Positions 11,200 through 24,800 of a DNA stretch of 64,000 bases are shown piece by piece. The stretch is from Aristolochia californica. Taxonomy: Eukaryota > Streptophyta > Magnoliopsida > Piperales > Aristolochiaceae. Below the pieces are notes generated by a model. That model did not search any database. It saw only the letters and a list, made by a program, of their open reading frames with translations, and was not told where the DNA came from. The stretch covers positions 10,313,931 through 10,377,930 of the forward strand of contig JARWKL010000010.1 of NCBI GenBank assembly GCA_029961685.1. Direction: 5' to 3'. The translations under genes were made by a program, and so were the position numbers. Numbering within the stretch: the stretch's first letter is position 1; every line of letters starts with the position of its first letter.

Positions 11200-14100
11200 C
11201 ATACAAGAACTCTAAAATTTTCATTTTGTTATGCCTTGTATCTTTTTTGTTTACGAGAAAAATGGGAGAGTGAAAACTCAAGTTTGGATCTGAAAACAAA
11301 TTTGAACATCCAAAATGGAAATGCACAAATGCTGAGAGAGATAGTTCCAAAAAGTATTTGTGATTTTGAAGGATAGGGAAAAAGTGGGTTGTTTGGCCCT
11401 GGTAAATATCCAACCACTTGAGAATTTGATTTTTTCTACTCCTTGAAAATTTTGAATCATTAGGTCCGCTTGCAACCTCAACATGTTTCAGGCATGCATA
11501 ACCACACTTAAAGCATGTTAGGATCAGTTAGAAGTCCCTTTCCTATAAAATTCCACCAACCTTATTATTAGGGGCTGTACTGGTGGAATTTCCAGAACAT
11601 GGATACCAAAACCTTGGAACTCATTTTTAGTGCGTGAAATAATTTTTAAATTTTTTTTGCATACATGAACTCTAAAATTTTCATTTTGTTATGCCTTGTA
11701 TCTTTTTTGTTTAGGAGAAAAATGGGAGAGTGAAAACTCAAGTTTGGATCTGAAAACAAATTTGAACATCCAAAATGGAAATGCACAAATGCTGAGAGAG
11801 ATTGTTCCAAAAAGTATCTGTCATTTTTAAGGATAGCCAAAAAGTGGGTTGTTTGGCCCTGGTAAATATCCAACCACTTGAGAATTTGATTTTTTCTACT
11901 TTTTGAAAATTTTGAATCATTAGGTCCACTTGCATCCTCAACATGTTTCTAACATGCATATCCACCACACTTAAAGCATGTTAGGATCAGTTAGAAGTCC
12001 TTTTCCTTTAAAATTCCTCCAAGCTTATTATTAGGGGCTGTACTGGTGGAATTTCCAGAACATGGATAACAAAACCTTGGAGTTCATTTTTAGTGCGTGT
12101 AATAATTTTGAAATTTTTTTGTATACATGAACTCTAAAATTTTCATTTTGTTATGCCTTGTATCTTATTTGTTTACCAAAAAAATAGGAGAGTGAAAACT
12201 CAAGTTTGGAAATGAAAACAAATTTGAACATCCAAAATGGAAATGCACAAATGCTGAGAGAGATAACTCCAAAAAGTATCTGTAATTCTTAAGAATAGGC
12301 AAAAAGTGGGTTGTTTGGCCATGGTAAATACCCAACCACTTGAGAATTTGATTTTTTCTACACCTTGAAATTTTTGGATCATTAGGTTCACTTGCATCCT
12401 CAACATGTTTCTGGCATACATATCCACCGAACTTAAAGCATGTTAGGATCAGTTAGAAGTCCCTTTCCTATAAAATTCCACCAAGCTTATTATTAAGGGT
12501 TGTACTTGTGAAATTTGCAGAACATGGAAAACAAAACCTTGGAGTTCATTTTTAGTGCATGAAATAATTTTCAAATTTTTTTTGGAAACATGAACTCTAA
12601 AATTTTCATTTTGTTATGCCTTATATCTTTTTTGTTTACGAGAAAAATAAGAGGGTAAAACCTCAAGTTTGGATCTGAAAACAAATTTGAACATCCAAAA
12701 TGGAAATGCACAAATGCTGAGAGATATAGTTCCTAAGAGTATCTGTGATTTTAAAGGATAGGCAAAAAGTGGGTTGTTTGGCCATGGTAAATATCCAGCC
12801 ACTTGAGAATATGATTTTTTCTACATCTTGAAATATTTGGATCGTTAGGTCCACTTGCATCCTCAACATGTTTCTGGCATGTATATACACCACACTTAAA
12901 GAATGTTAGGATTAGTTAGAAGTCCTTTACCAATAAAATTCCGCTAAGCTTATTATTAGGGGATGTACTGGTGGAATTTCCTGAACATGAAAGCAAAACC
13001 TTGGAGTTCATTTTTAGTGCGTGAAATAATTTTCAAATTTTTTTTGCATACATGAACTCTAAAATTTTCATTTTTTTGTCTTATATCTTTTTTGTTTACG
13101 AGAAAAATGGGAGAGTGAAAACTCAAGTTTGGATCTGAAAAAAAATTTGAAAATCCAAAATGGAAATGGACAAATGCAGAGAGAGATAGTTCCAAAAAGT
13201 ATCTGTGATTTTTAAGGATAGGCAAAAAGTGGGTTGTTTGGCCCTGGTAAATATCCAACCACTTGAGAATTTGATTTTTTCTACTCCTTGAAAGATTTGG
13301 ATCATTAGGCGCACTTGCATCCTCAACATGTTTCTGGCATACATATCCCCCACACTTAAAGCATGTTAGGATCTGTTAGAAGTCCCTTTCCTATAAAATT
13401 CCACCAAGCTTATTATTAGGGGCTGTACTTGTGGAATTTCCAGAAGATGGATAAAAAAACCTTTGAGTTCATTTTTAGTGCATGAAATAGTTTTCAAATT
13501 TTTTTTGCATACACGAACTCTTAAATTTTCATTTTGTTATGCCTTTATCTTTTTTGTTTACAAGAAAAATGGGTGAGTGAAAACTCAAGTTTGGATCTGA
13601 AAACAAATTTGAACATCCAAAATGCAAATGCAACAATGCTAAGAGAGATAGTTCCAAAGAGTATCTGTGATTTTAAAGGATTGGCAAAAAGTGGGTTGTT
13701 TGGCCGTGGTAAATATCCAACCACTTGAGAATTTGATTTTTTCTACTCCTTGAAATATTTGGATCGTTAGGTCCACTTGCATCCTTAACATGTATCTGGC
13801 ACGCATATACACCTCACTTAAAGCATGTTAGGATTAGTTAGAAGTCTTTTTCCTATAAAATTCCACCAAGCTTATTATTAGGGGCTGTACTGATGGAATT
13901 TCCAGAACATGGACAACAAAACCTTGGTATTCATTTTTAGTGCGTGAAATAATTTTTAATTTTTTTTGTATACATGAACTCTAAAATTTTCATTTTGTTA
14001 TTTATTATATCTTTTTTGTTTAGGAGAAAAATGGGAGAGTGAAAACTCAAGTTTGGACCTGAAAAAAAATTTGAACATCCAAAGTGGAAATGCACAAATG

Positions 14101-14850
14101 CTGAGAGAGATAGTTCCAAAAAGTATATGTGATTTTTAAGCATAAGCAAAAAGTGGGTTGTTTTGCCCTGGTAAATATCCAGCCACTTGAGAATTGATTA
14201 TTTCTACTCCTTGAAATTTTTGGACCATTAGGTCCGCTTGCATCCTCAACATGTTTCTGGCATGCATATCCACCACACTTAAAGCATGTTAGGATCAGTT
14301 AGAAGTCCCTTTCCCATAAAATTCCACCAAGCTTATTATTAGGGGTTGTACTAGTGGAATTTCCAGAACATGGATAACAAAACCTTGGTGTTAATTTTTA
14401 GTGCATGAAATAATTTTCAAATTTTTTCTGCATACTTGAACTCTAAAATTTTAATTTTATTATGCCTTTTATCTTTTTTATTTTACAAGAAAAATGGGAT
14501 AGTGAAAACTCAAGTTTGTTTCTGAAAACAAAATTAAACATCCAAAATGGAAATGCAGAAATGCTGAGAGCGAAAGTTCCATAAACTATCTGAGATTTTA
14601 AAGGATAGGAAAAAAGTTGGTTGTTTGGCCGTGGTAAATATCCAACCACTTGAGAATTTGATTTTTTCCACTCCTTGAAATTTTTGGATCATTAGGTCCA
14701 CTTGCATCCTCAACATGTTTCTGGCATGTTGATCCACCACATTAAAAGCATGTTAGGATCAGTTAGAAGTCCCTTTCCTATAAAATTCCACCAAGCATTC
14801 TATTAGGGGCTATTCCAGAATATAGATCACAAAAGCTTGGAGTTCATTTT
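11200..14850. repeat. Eight-monomer higher-order unit, copy 1 (about 3.69 kb)
   Basis: Rare variants here recur eight monomers later. GCATAACCACAC (deletion form of GCATATCCACCACAC) near 11498 pairs with a similar form near 15182. TTTTCCTTTAAAATTCC near 12000 pairs with 15684. CCACCGAACTTAAAG near 12425 pairs with 16108. CATACATATCCCCCACAC near 13340 and AGAAGATGGATAAAAAA near 13442 also pair. The variant GAGAGCGAAAGTTCCATAAA near 14568 closes the unit. Confidence 0.78.
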
Positions 14851-17800
14851 TAGTACGTGAAATAATTTTCAAATTTTTTCTGTATACTTGAACTCTAAAA
14901 TTTTCATTTTGTTATGCCTTATATCTTTTTGGTTTACAAGAAAAATGGGAGAATGAAAACTGAAGTTAGGATCTGAAAAGAAATTTTAACTTCCAAAATG
15001 GAAATGCACAAATGCTGAGAGAGATAGTTCCAAAAAGTATCTGTGATTTTTAAGGATAGGGAAAAAGTGGGTTGTTTGGCTCCGCTAAATATCCAACCAC
15101 TTGAGAATTTGATTTTTTCTACTCCTTGAAAATTTTGGATCATTGGGTCCACTTGCCTCCTCAACATGTTTTAGGTATGCAAAACCACACTTAAAGCATG
15201 TTCGGATCAGTTAGAAGTCCCATTCCTATAAAATTCCACCAAGCTTATTATTAGGGGCTGTACTGGTGAAATTTCCAGAACATGGAGAACAAAACCTTGG
15301 AGTTCATTTTTAGTGCGTGAAATAATTTTGAAATTTTTTTTGCATACATGAACTCTAAAATTTTCATTTTGTTATGCCCTGTACCTTTTGTGTTAACGAG
15401 AAAAATGGGAGAATGAAAAATCAAGTTTGGATCTGAAAAAAAATTTGAACATCCAAAATGGAAATCCACAAATGCTGAGAGAGATAGTTCCAAAAAGTAT
15501 CTGTCATTTTTAAGGATAGGCAAAAAGTGGGTTGTTTGGCCCTGGTAAATATCCAACCACTTGAGAATTTGATTTTTTCTGCTGTTTGAAATTTTTGGAT
15601 CATTAGGTCCACTTGCATCCTCAACATGTTTCTGTCATGCATATCCACCACACTTAAAGCATGCTGGCATCAGTTCAAAGTCCTTTTCCTTTAAAATTCC
15701 ACCAAGCTTATTATTAGGGGTTGTACTGGTGGAATTTCCAGAACGCGGATAACAAAACCTTGGAGTTCATTTTTAGTGCGTGAAATAATTTGGAAAATTT
15801 TTATGCATACATGAACTCTAAAATTTTCATTTTTTTATGTCCGATATCTTTTTTGTTTACGAGAAAAAATGGGAGGGGGAAAACTCAAGTTTGGACATGA
15901 AAACAAATTTGAACTTCCAAAATGGAAATGCACAAATGCTGAGAGAGACAGTACCAAAAAGTATCTGTGATTTTTAAGGACAAGCAAAAAGTGGGTTGTT
16001 TGGCCATGGTAAATATCCAACCACTTGACAATTTGATTTTTTCTACACCTTGAAATTTTTGGATCATTAGGTTCACTTGCATCCTTAGCATGTTTCTGGC
16101 ATGCCTATCCACCGAACTTAAAGCATGTTAGGATCAGTTAGAAGTCCCTTTCCTATAAAATTCCACCAAGCTTATTATTAGGGGTTGTACTGGTGAATTT
16201 CCCGAACATGGAACACAAAACCTTGGAGTTCAATTTTTGTGCATGAAATAATTTTGAATTTTTTTTTGCATAAATGAACTCTAAAATTTTCATTTTGTTA
16301 TGCATTATATCTTTTTTGTTTACGAGAAAAATGGGAGGGTGAAAACTCAAGTTTGAATCTGAAAACAAATTTGAACATCCAAAATGGAAATCCACAAATG
16401 GTGAGATAGATAGTTCCAAAGAGTATATGTGATTTTAAAGGATAGGCAAAAAGTGGGTTGTTTGGCCCTGGTAAATATCCAACCACTTGAGAATATTATT
16501 TTTTCTTCTCCTTGCAATATTTAGATCGTTAGGTCCACTTGCATCCTCAACATGTTTCTGGCATGAATATACACAACACTTAAAGCATGTTAGGATTAGT
16601 TACAAGTCCTTTTCCTATAAAATTCCACCAAGCTTATCATTAGGGGCTGTACTGGTGGAATTTCCTAAACAAGGAAAACAAAACCTTAGAGTTCATTTTT
16701 AGTGCGTGAAATAATTTTGAAATTTTTTTTGCATACACGAACTCTAAAATTTTTATTTTTTTATGTCTTACATCTTTTTTGTTTACGAGAAAAATGGGAG
16801 AGTGAAAACTCAAGTTTGGATCTGAAAACAAATTTGAACATCCAAAATGGAAATACACAAATACTGAGAGAGATAGTTCCAAAAAATATCTGTGATTCCA
16901 CTTGCATCCTCAACATGTTTCTGGCATACATATCCCCCACACTTAAAGCATGTTAGGATCAGTTAGAAGTCCCTTTCCTATTAAATTCCACCAAGCTTAT
17001 TATTAGGGGCTGTACTGGTGGAATTTCCAGAAGATGGATAAAAAAACCATTGAGTTCATTTTTAGTGCGTGGAATAATTTTCAAATTTTTTTTGCATACA
17101 CGAACTCTAAAATTTTCATTTTGTTATGCCTTATATCTTTTTTGTTTACGAGAAAAATGGAAGAATTAAAACTCTAGTTTGCATCTGAAAACAAATTTTA
17201 ATGTCCAAAATGGAAATGCAAAAATGCTGTGAGAGATAGTTCCAAAAACTATCTGTGATTTTAAAGGATAGGCAAAAAGTGGGTTGTTTCGCCCTGGTAA
17301 ATATCCAAGCACTTGAGAATTTGATTTTTTCAACTCCTTAAAATTTTTGGATCATTAAGTCCACTTGCATCCTCAACATATTCCTGGCATGCATATACAC
17401 CACTCTTAAAGCTTGTTAGGATCAGTTAGAAGTCCCTTTTCAATAAAATTCCACCAAGCATATGATTAGGGGCTGTAATGGTAGATTTTCCAGAACATGG
17501 ATAACAAAACCTTGGAGTTCATTTTTAGTGCGTTAAATAATTTTCAAATTTTTTTTTGTATACTTGAACTCATAAATATTCCTTTTGTGATGCCTTATAT
17601 CTTTTTCATTTACAAGAAAAATGGGAGAGTGAAAACTCAAGTTTGGATCTGAAAACAAATTTGAACATCCAAAATGGAAATGCACAAATGCTGAGAGAGA
17701 TAGTTCCAAAAAATATCTGTGATTTTTAAGCATAGGCAAAAAGTGGGTTGTTTTGCCCTGTTAAATATCCAACCACTCGTGAATTGATTTTTTCTACTCC

Positions 17801-18400
17801 TTGAAATTTTTGGATCATTAGGTCCACTTGCATCCTCAACATGTTTCTGGCATGCATATCCACCACACTTCAAGCATGTTAGGATCAGTTAGAAGTCCTT
17901 TTTCCCATAAAATTCCACCAAGCTTATTATTAGGGGTTGTAGTAGTGGAATTTCCAGAACATGGATAACAAAACCTTGGAGTTCATTTTGAGTGCGAGAA
18001 ATAGTTTTCAAATTTTTTCTGCATACTTGAACTCAAAAATTTTAATTTTTTTATGCCTTTTATCTTTTTTTTTTACAAGAAAAATGGGAGAGTGAAAACT
18101 CAAGTTTGTTTCTGAAAACAAATTTGAACATCCAAAATGGAAATGCAGAAATGCTGAGAGCGAAAGTTCCATAAACTATCTAAGATTTTAAAGGATAGGA
18201 AAAAAGTGGGTTGTTTGGCCGTTGTAAATATCCAACCACTTGAGAATTTGATTTTTTCTACTGTTTGAAATTTTTGGATCATTAGGTCCACTTGCATCCT
18301 CAACATGTTTCTGGCATCCATATCCACCACACTTAAAGCATGTTAGGATCAGTTAGAAGTCCCTTTCTTATAAAATTCCACCAAGCTTATTATTAGGGGC
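14851..18400. repeat. Eight-monomer higher-order unit, copy 2, with one shortened monomer
   Basis: This unit repeats the marker order of the preceding one at an offset of 3682-3689 bp up to about 16.9 kb. After that the offset falls to 3585-3590 bp because about 100 bp is missing at about 16897, where TGTGATT joins directly to CCACTTGC. The closing marker GAGAGCGAAAGTTCCATAAA lies near 18158. One monomer, around 17.4 kb, does not match its partner in copy 1 (near 13.8 kb), so exchange between units also occurred. Confidence 0.76.
16804..17166. repeat. Shortened satellite monomer (363 bp, about 100 bp deleted)
   Basis: The block spacing drops to 363 bp. The stretch that normally holds AAAAAGTGGGTTGTTTGGCC and the following block is gone, with the junction at about 16895-16899. 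No clear microhomology longer than one base is visible, unlike the monomer at 10075. Confidence 0.85.
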
Positions 18401-21200
18401 TGTACTGGTGGAATTTCCAGATACATGGATAACAAAACCATGGAGTTCATTTTTAGTGTGTGAAATAATTTTGAATTTTTTTTTACATACATGAACTCTA
18501 AAGTTTTCATTTTGTTATGCCTTGTATCTTATTTGTTTACGAGAAAAATGAAAGAGTGAAAACTCAAGTTTGGATCTGAAATCAAATTTGAACATCCAAA
18601 ATGGAAATGCACAAATGCTGAGAGAGATAGTTCCAAAAAGTATCTGTGATTTTTAAGGATAGACAAAAAGTGGGTTGTTTGGCCCTGGTAAATATCCGAC
18701 TACTAGAGAATTTGATTTTTTCTACTCCGTGAAATATTTGGATCGTTAGGTCTACTTGCATCCTTAACATGTATCTGGCACCCATATACACCTTACTTAA
18801 AGCATATTAGGATTAGTTAGAAGTCTGTTTCCTATAAAATTCCACCAAGCTTATTATTAGGGGTTGTACTGGTGGAATTTCCAAAACATGGATAACAAAA
18901 CCTTGGAGTTCATCTTAAGTGCATGAAATAATTTGCAAACTTTTTTTGCATACATGAACTTTGAAATATTCATTTTGTTATGCCTTATATCTTTTTTGTT
19001 TACCAGAAAAATGGGAGAGTGAAAACTCAAGTTTGGACCTGATAACAAATTTGAACATCCAAAATGGAAATGCACAAATGCTGAGAGTGATAGTTCCAAA
19101 AAGTATCGGTGATTTTTAAGGATAGGGAAAAAGTGGGTTGTTTGGCCCTAGTAAATATCAAACCACTTGAGAATTTGATTTTTTCTACTCCTTGAAATAT
19201 TTGGATCATTAGGTCCACTTGCATCCTCAACATGTTTCTGGCATACATATCCCCCACACTTAAAGCATGTTAGGATCAGTTAGAAGTCCCTTTCCTATTA
19301 AATTCCACCAAGCTTATTATTAGGGGCTGTACTGGTAGAATTTCCACAAGATGGATAAAAAAGCCTTTGAGTTCATTTTTAGTGCGTGAAATAATTTTCA
19401 ATTTTTTTTTGCAAACACGAACTCTAAAATTTTCATTTTGTTATGCCTTATATCTTTTTTGTTTATGAGAAAAATGGAAGAATGAAAACTCTAGTTTGGA
19501 TCTGAAAAAAAATTTGAACGTCCAAAATGGAAATGTACAAATGCTGAGAGAGGTAGTTCCAAAAACTATCTGTGATTTTAAAGGATAGGCAAAAAGTGGG
19601 TTGTTTTGCCCTGGTAAATATCCAACCACTTGAGAATTTGATTTTTTCAACTCCTTGAAATTTTTGGATCATTAGGTCCACTTGCATCCTCAACATGTTT
19701 CTGGCATACATTTCCCCCACACTTAAAGCATGTGAGGATCAGTTAGAAGTCCCTTTCTTATAAAATTCCACCAAGCTTATTATTAGGGGCTGTACTGGTG
19801 GAATTTGGAGAACATGGACATCAAAACCATGGAGTTCATTTTTAGTGCGTGAAATAATTTTGAAATTTTTTTTACATACATGAACTCTAAAATTTTCTTT
19901 TTGTTATGCCTTGTATCTTATTTGTTTACGAGAAAAATGAGAGAGTGAAAACTCAAGTTTGGATATGAAAACAAATTTGAACATCCAAAATGGAAATGCA
20001 CAAATGCTGAGAGAGATAGTTCCAAAAAGTATCTGTGATTTTAAAGGATAGGCAAAAAGTGGGTTGTTTGGCCCTGGTAAATATCCGACTACTAGAGAAT
20101 TTGATTTTTTCTACTCCTTGAAATATTTGGATCGTTAGGTCCACTTGCATCCTTAACATGTATCTGGCACGCATATATACCTCACTTAAAGCATGTTAGG
20201 ATTAGTTAGAAGTCTGTTTCCTATAAAATTCCAGCAAGCTTATTATTAGGGGTTGTACTGGTGGAATTTCCAGAACATGGATAACAAAACCTTGGAGTTC
20301 ATTTTTAGTGCGTGAAACAATTTGCAAACTTTTTTTGCATACATGAACTTTGAAATTTTCATTATTTTATGCCTTATATCTTTTTTGTTTACGAGAAAAA
20401 TGGGAGAGTGAAAACTCAAGTTTGGACCTGATAACAAATTTGAACATCCAAAATGAAAATGCACAAATGCTGAGAGAGATAGTTCCAAAAAGTATCTGTG
20501 ATTTTTAAGGATAGGGAAAAAGTGAGTTGTTTGGCCCTGGTAAATATCCAACCACTTGAAAATTTGATTTTTTCTACTCCTTGAAATATTTGGATCATTA
20601 GGTCCTCTTGCATCCTCAACATGTTTCTGGCACACATATCCCGCACACTTAAAGCATGTTAGGATTAGTTAGAAGTCCCTTTTCTATTAAATTCCACCAA
20701 GCTTATTATTAGGGGCTGTACTGGTGGAATTTCCAGAAGATGGATAAAAAAACCTTTGAGTTCATTTTTAGTGCGTTAAATAATTTTCAAATTTTTTTTG
20801 CATACACCAACTCTAAAATTTTCATTTTGTTATGCCTTATATCTTTTTTGTTTACGAGAAAAATGGAAGGATGAAAACTCTAGTTTGGATCTGAAAACAA
20901 ATTTGAACGTCCAAAATCGAAATGCACAAATGCCAAAAACTATCTGTGATTTTAAAGGATAGTGGGTTGTTTCGCCCTGGTAAATATCCAACCACTTGAG
21001 AATTTTATTTTTTCAACTCCTTGAAATTTTTGGATCATTAAGTCCACTTGCATGCTCAACATATTTCTGGCATGCATATACACCACTCTTAAAGCATGTT
21101 AGGATCAGTTAGAAGTCCCTTTTCTATAAAATTCCACCAAGCATATGATTAGGGGCTGTAATGGTAATTTTTCCAGAACATGGACAACAAAACCTTGGAG
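18400..21200. repeat. Three-monomer higher-order unit in two tandem copies (about 1.39 kb each)
   Basis: Marker pairs sit 1387-1390 bp apart. CCGACTACTAGAGAATTT is near 18698 and 20087. TTTGCAAACTTTTTTTGCAT is near 18932 and 20322. GACCTGATAACAAATTTG is near 19035 and 20425. AGATGGATAAAAAA is near 19346 and 20733. GAACGTCCAAAAT (20907 copy reads GAACGTCCAAAATC) is near 19517 and 20907. The two copies are very alike, so this looks like one of the more recent amplifications. A related, more diverged unit lies near 24.8-26.0 kb. Confidence 0.82.
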
Positions 21201-21267
21201 TTGAAGTCTTAAATTTTCTTTTTGTTATGCCTTATATCTTTTTGGTTTACGACAAAAAGGGCAGAGT
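20873..21267. repeat. Satellite monomer with three internal deletions (395 bp)
   Basis: Block spacing is 395 bp. About 16 bp is lost where AAATGC joins CAAAAACTATC (about 20934). About 8 bp is lost at GATAGTGGG (about 20960). About 45 bp is lost at GGAGTTGAAGTCTTAAATT (about 21200). Three losses in one monomer are unusual for this array. Confidence 0.8.
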
Positions 21268-24200
21268 GAAAACTCAAGTTAGGATCTGAAAACAAATTTG
21301 AACATCCAAAATGGAAATGCACAAATGCTGACAGAGATAGTTCCAAAAAGTATCTGTGATTTTTAAGGATAGGGAAAAAGTGGGTTGTTTGGCCCTGGTA
21401 AATATCCAACCACTTGAGAATTTGATTTTTTCTACTCCTTGAAAATTTTGGATCATTAGGCCACTTGCATCCTCAACATGTTTCAGGCATGCATAACCAC
21501 ACTTGAAGTATGTTAGAATCAGTTAGAAGTCCCATTCCTATAAAATTCCACGAAGCTTATTATTAGGGGCTGTACTGGTGGAATTTCCAGAACATGGATA
21601 CAAAACCTTTGAGTTCATTTTTTGTGCATGAAATAATTTTGAATTTTTTTTTGCATACATGAACTCTAAAATTTTCATTTTGTTATGCCTTGTACCTTTT
21701 TTGTTTACGAGAAAAATGGGAGGGTGAAAACCTAAGTTTGGATCTGAAAAAAAATTTGAACATCCAAAATGGAAATGCACAAATGCTGAGAGAGATAGTT
21801 CCAAAAAGTATCTATCATTTTCAAGGATAGGGAAAAAGTGGGTTGTTTGGCCCTGGTAAATATCAAACCACTTGAGAATTTGATTTTTTCTACTGTTTGA
21901 AATTTTTGGATCATTAGGTTCACTTGCATCCTAAACATGTTTCTGACATGCATATCCACTGAACTTCAAGCATATCAGGATCAGTTAGAAGTCCATTTCC
22001 TATAAAATTCCACCAAGCTTATTATTAGGGGTTGTACTGGTGGAATTTCCAGAATATGGAAAACAAAACCTTGGAGTTCATTTTTAGTGCATGAAATAAT
22101 TTTCAATTTTTTTTTGCATACATGAACTCTAAAATTTTCATTTTGTTATGCGTTATATCTTTTTTGTTTACGGGAAAAATGGGAGGGTGAAAACTCAAGT
22201 TTGGATCTAAAAACAAATTTGAACTTCCAAAATGGAAATGCACATATGCTGAAAGAGATAGTTCCAAAGAGTATCTGTGATTTTAAAGGATAGCCAAAAA
22301 GTGGGTTGTTTGGCCCTGGTAAATATCCAACCACTTGAGAATATAATTTTTTCTACACCTTGAAATATTTGGATCGTTAGGTCCACTTGCATCCTCAACA
22401 TGTTTCTGGCATGTATATACACCACACTTAAAAACATGTTAGGATTAGTTAGAAGTCCTTTTCCTATAAAATTCCACCAAGCTTATTATTTGGGGCTGTA
22501 CTGGTGGAATTTCCTGAACATGGAAAACAAAACCGTGGAGTTCATTTTTAGTGCGTGAAATAATTTTCAATTTTTTTTTGCATATATGAACTCTAAAATT
22601 TTCATTTTTTATGACTTATTTCTTTTTTGTTTACGAGAAAAATGGGAGAGTGAAAACTCATGTTTGGATCTTAAAACAAATTTGAACATCCAAAATGGAA
22701 ATCCACAAATGGTGAGATAGATAGTTCCAAAGAGTATATGTGATTTTAAAGGATAGGCAAAAAGTGGGTTGTTTGGCCCTAGTAAATATCCAACCACTTG
22801 AGAATATGATTTTTTCTTCTCCTTGCAATATTTGGATCGTTAGGTCCACTTGCATCCTCAACATGTTTCTGGCATGAATATACACCACACTTAAAGCATG
22901 TTAGGATTAGTTAGAAGTCATTTTCCTATAAAATTCCACCAAGCTTATCATTAGGGGCTGTACTGGTGGAATTTCCTTAACATAGAAAACAAAACCTTAG
23001 AGTTCATTTTTAGTGCGTGAAATGATTTTGAAATTTTTTTTGCATACATGAACTCTAAAATTTTTATTTTTTTATGTCTTATATCTTTTTTGTTTACGAG
23101 AAAAATGGGAGAGTGAAAACTCAAGTTTGGATCTGAAAACATATTTGAACATCCAAAATGGAAATACACAAATACTGAGAGAGATAGTTCCAAAAAGTAT
23201 CCGTGATTTTTAAGGATAGGGAAAAAGTGGGTTGTTTGGCCCTGGTAAATATCCAACCACTTGAGAATTTGATTTTTTCTACTCCTTGAAATATTTGGAT
23301 CATTAGGTCCACTTGCATCCTCAACATGTTTCTGGCATAGATATCCCCCACACTTAAAGCATGTTAGGATCAGTTAGAAGTCCCTTTCCTATTAAATTCC
23401 ACCAAGCTTATTATTAGGGGCTGTACTGGTGGAATTTCCAGAAGATGGATAAAAAAACCTTTGAGTTCATTTTTAGTGCGTGAAATAATTTTCAAATTTT
23501 TTTTGCATACACGAACTCTAAAATTTTCATTTTGTTATGCCTTATATCTTTTTTGTTTACGAGAAAAATGGAAGAATGAAAACTCTAGTTTGGATCTGAT
23601 AACAAATTTGAACGTCCAAAATGGAAATGCACAAATGCTGAGAGAGATAGTTCCAAAAACTTTCTGTGATTTTAAAGGATAGGCAAAAAGTGGGTTCTTT
23701 CGCCCTGGTAAATATCCAACCACTTGAGAATTTGATTTTTTCAACTCCTTGAAATTTTTGGATCATTAAGTCCACTTGCATCCGCAATATATTTCTGGCA
23801 TGCATATACACCACTCTTAAAGCATGTTAGGACCAGTTAGAAGTCCCTTTCCTATAAAATTCCACCAAGCATATGATTTGGGGCTGTACTGGTAGATTTT
23901 CTGGAACATGGATAACAAAACCTTGGAGTTCATTTTTAGTGCGTTAAATAATTTTCAAATTGTTTTTTACATACTTGAACTCTAAAATTTTCCTTTTGTT
24001 ATGCCTTATATCTTTTTTGTTTACGAGAAAAATGGGAGAGTGAAAACTCAAGTTTGGATCTGAAAACAAATTTGAACATCCAAAATCGAAATGCACAAAT
24101 GCTGAGAGAGATAGTTCCAAAAAGTATCTGTGATTTTTAAGCATAGGTAAAAAGTGGGTTGTTTGGCCCTGGTAAAATGTCCAACCACTAGAGAATTTTA

Positions 24201-24800
24201 TTTTTTTTACTGCTTGAAATTTTTGGATCATTAGGTCTACATGCATCCTCAACATGTTTCTGGCATGCATATCCACCACACTTAAATCATGTTAGGATCA
24301 GTTAGAAGTCCCTTTTCCCATAAAATTCCACCAAGCTTATTATTAGGGACAGTACTAGTGGAATTTCCAGAACATGGATAACAAAACCTTGGAGTTCATT
24401 TTTAGTGCGTGAAATAATTTTGAAATTTTTTCTGCATACTTGAACTCTAAAATTTTCATCTTGTTATGCCTTTTATCATTTTTTTTACAAGAAAAATGGG
24501 AGAGTGAAAACTCAAGTTTGTTTCTGAAAACAAATTTGAACATCCAAAATGGAAATGAAGCAATGCTGAGAGCGAAAGTTCCATAAACTATCTGAGATTT
24601 TAAAGTATAGGAAAAAAGTGGGTTGTTTGGCCATTGTAAATATCGAACAACTTGAGATTTTGATTTTTTCTACTGTTTGAAAGTTTTGGATCATTAGGTC
24701 CACTTGCATCCTCAACATGTTTCTGGCATGCATATCCACCACACTTAAACCATGTTAGGATCAGTTAGAAGTCTTTTTTCCTATAAAATTCCACCAAGCA
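21200..24800. repeat. Eight-monomer higher-order unit, third diverged copy
   Basis: The marker order of the 11.2-18.4 kb units returns. The GCATAACCACAC form is near 21490, CCACTGAACTTCAAG near 21957, CATAGATATCCCCCACAC near 23337, AGAAGATGGATAAAAAA near 23440, and GAGCGAAAGTTCCATAAA near 24570. The span from the first to the last of these is about 3080 bp, close to the 2976 bp in copy 2 plus its 100-bp deletion. Two three-monomer units separate this copy from copy 2. Confidence 0.72.
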
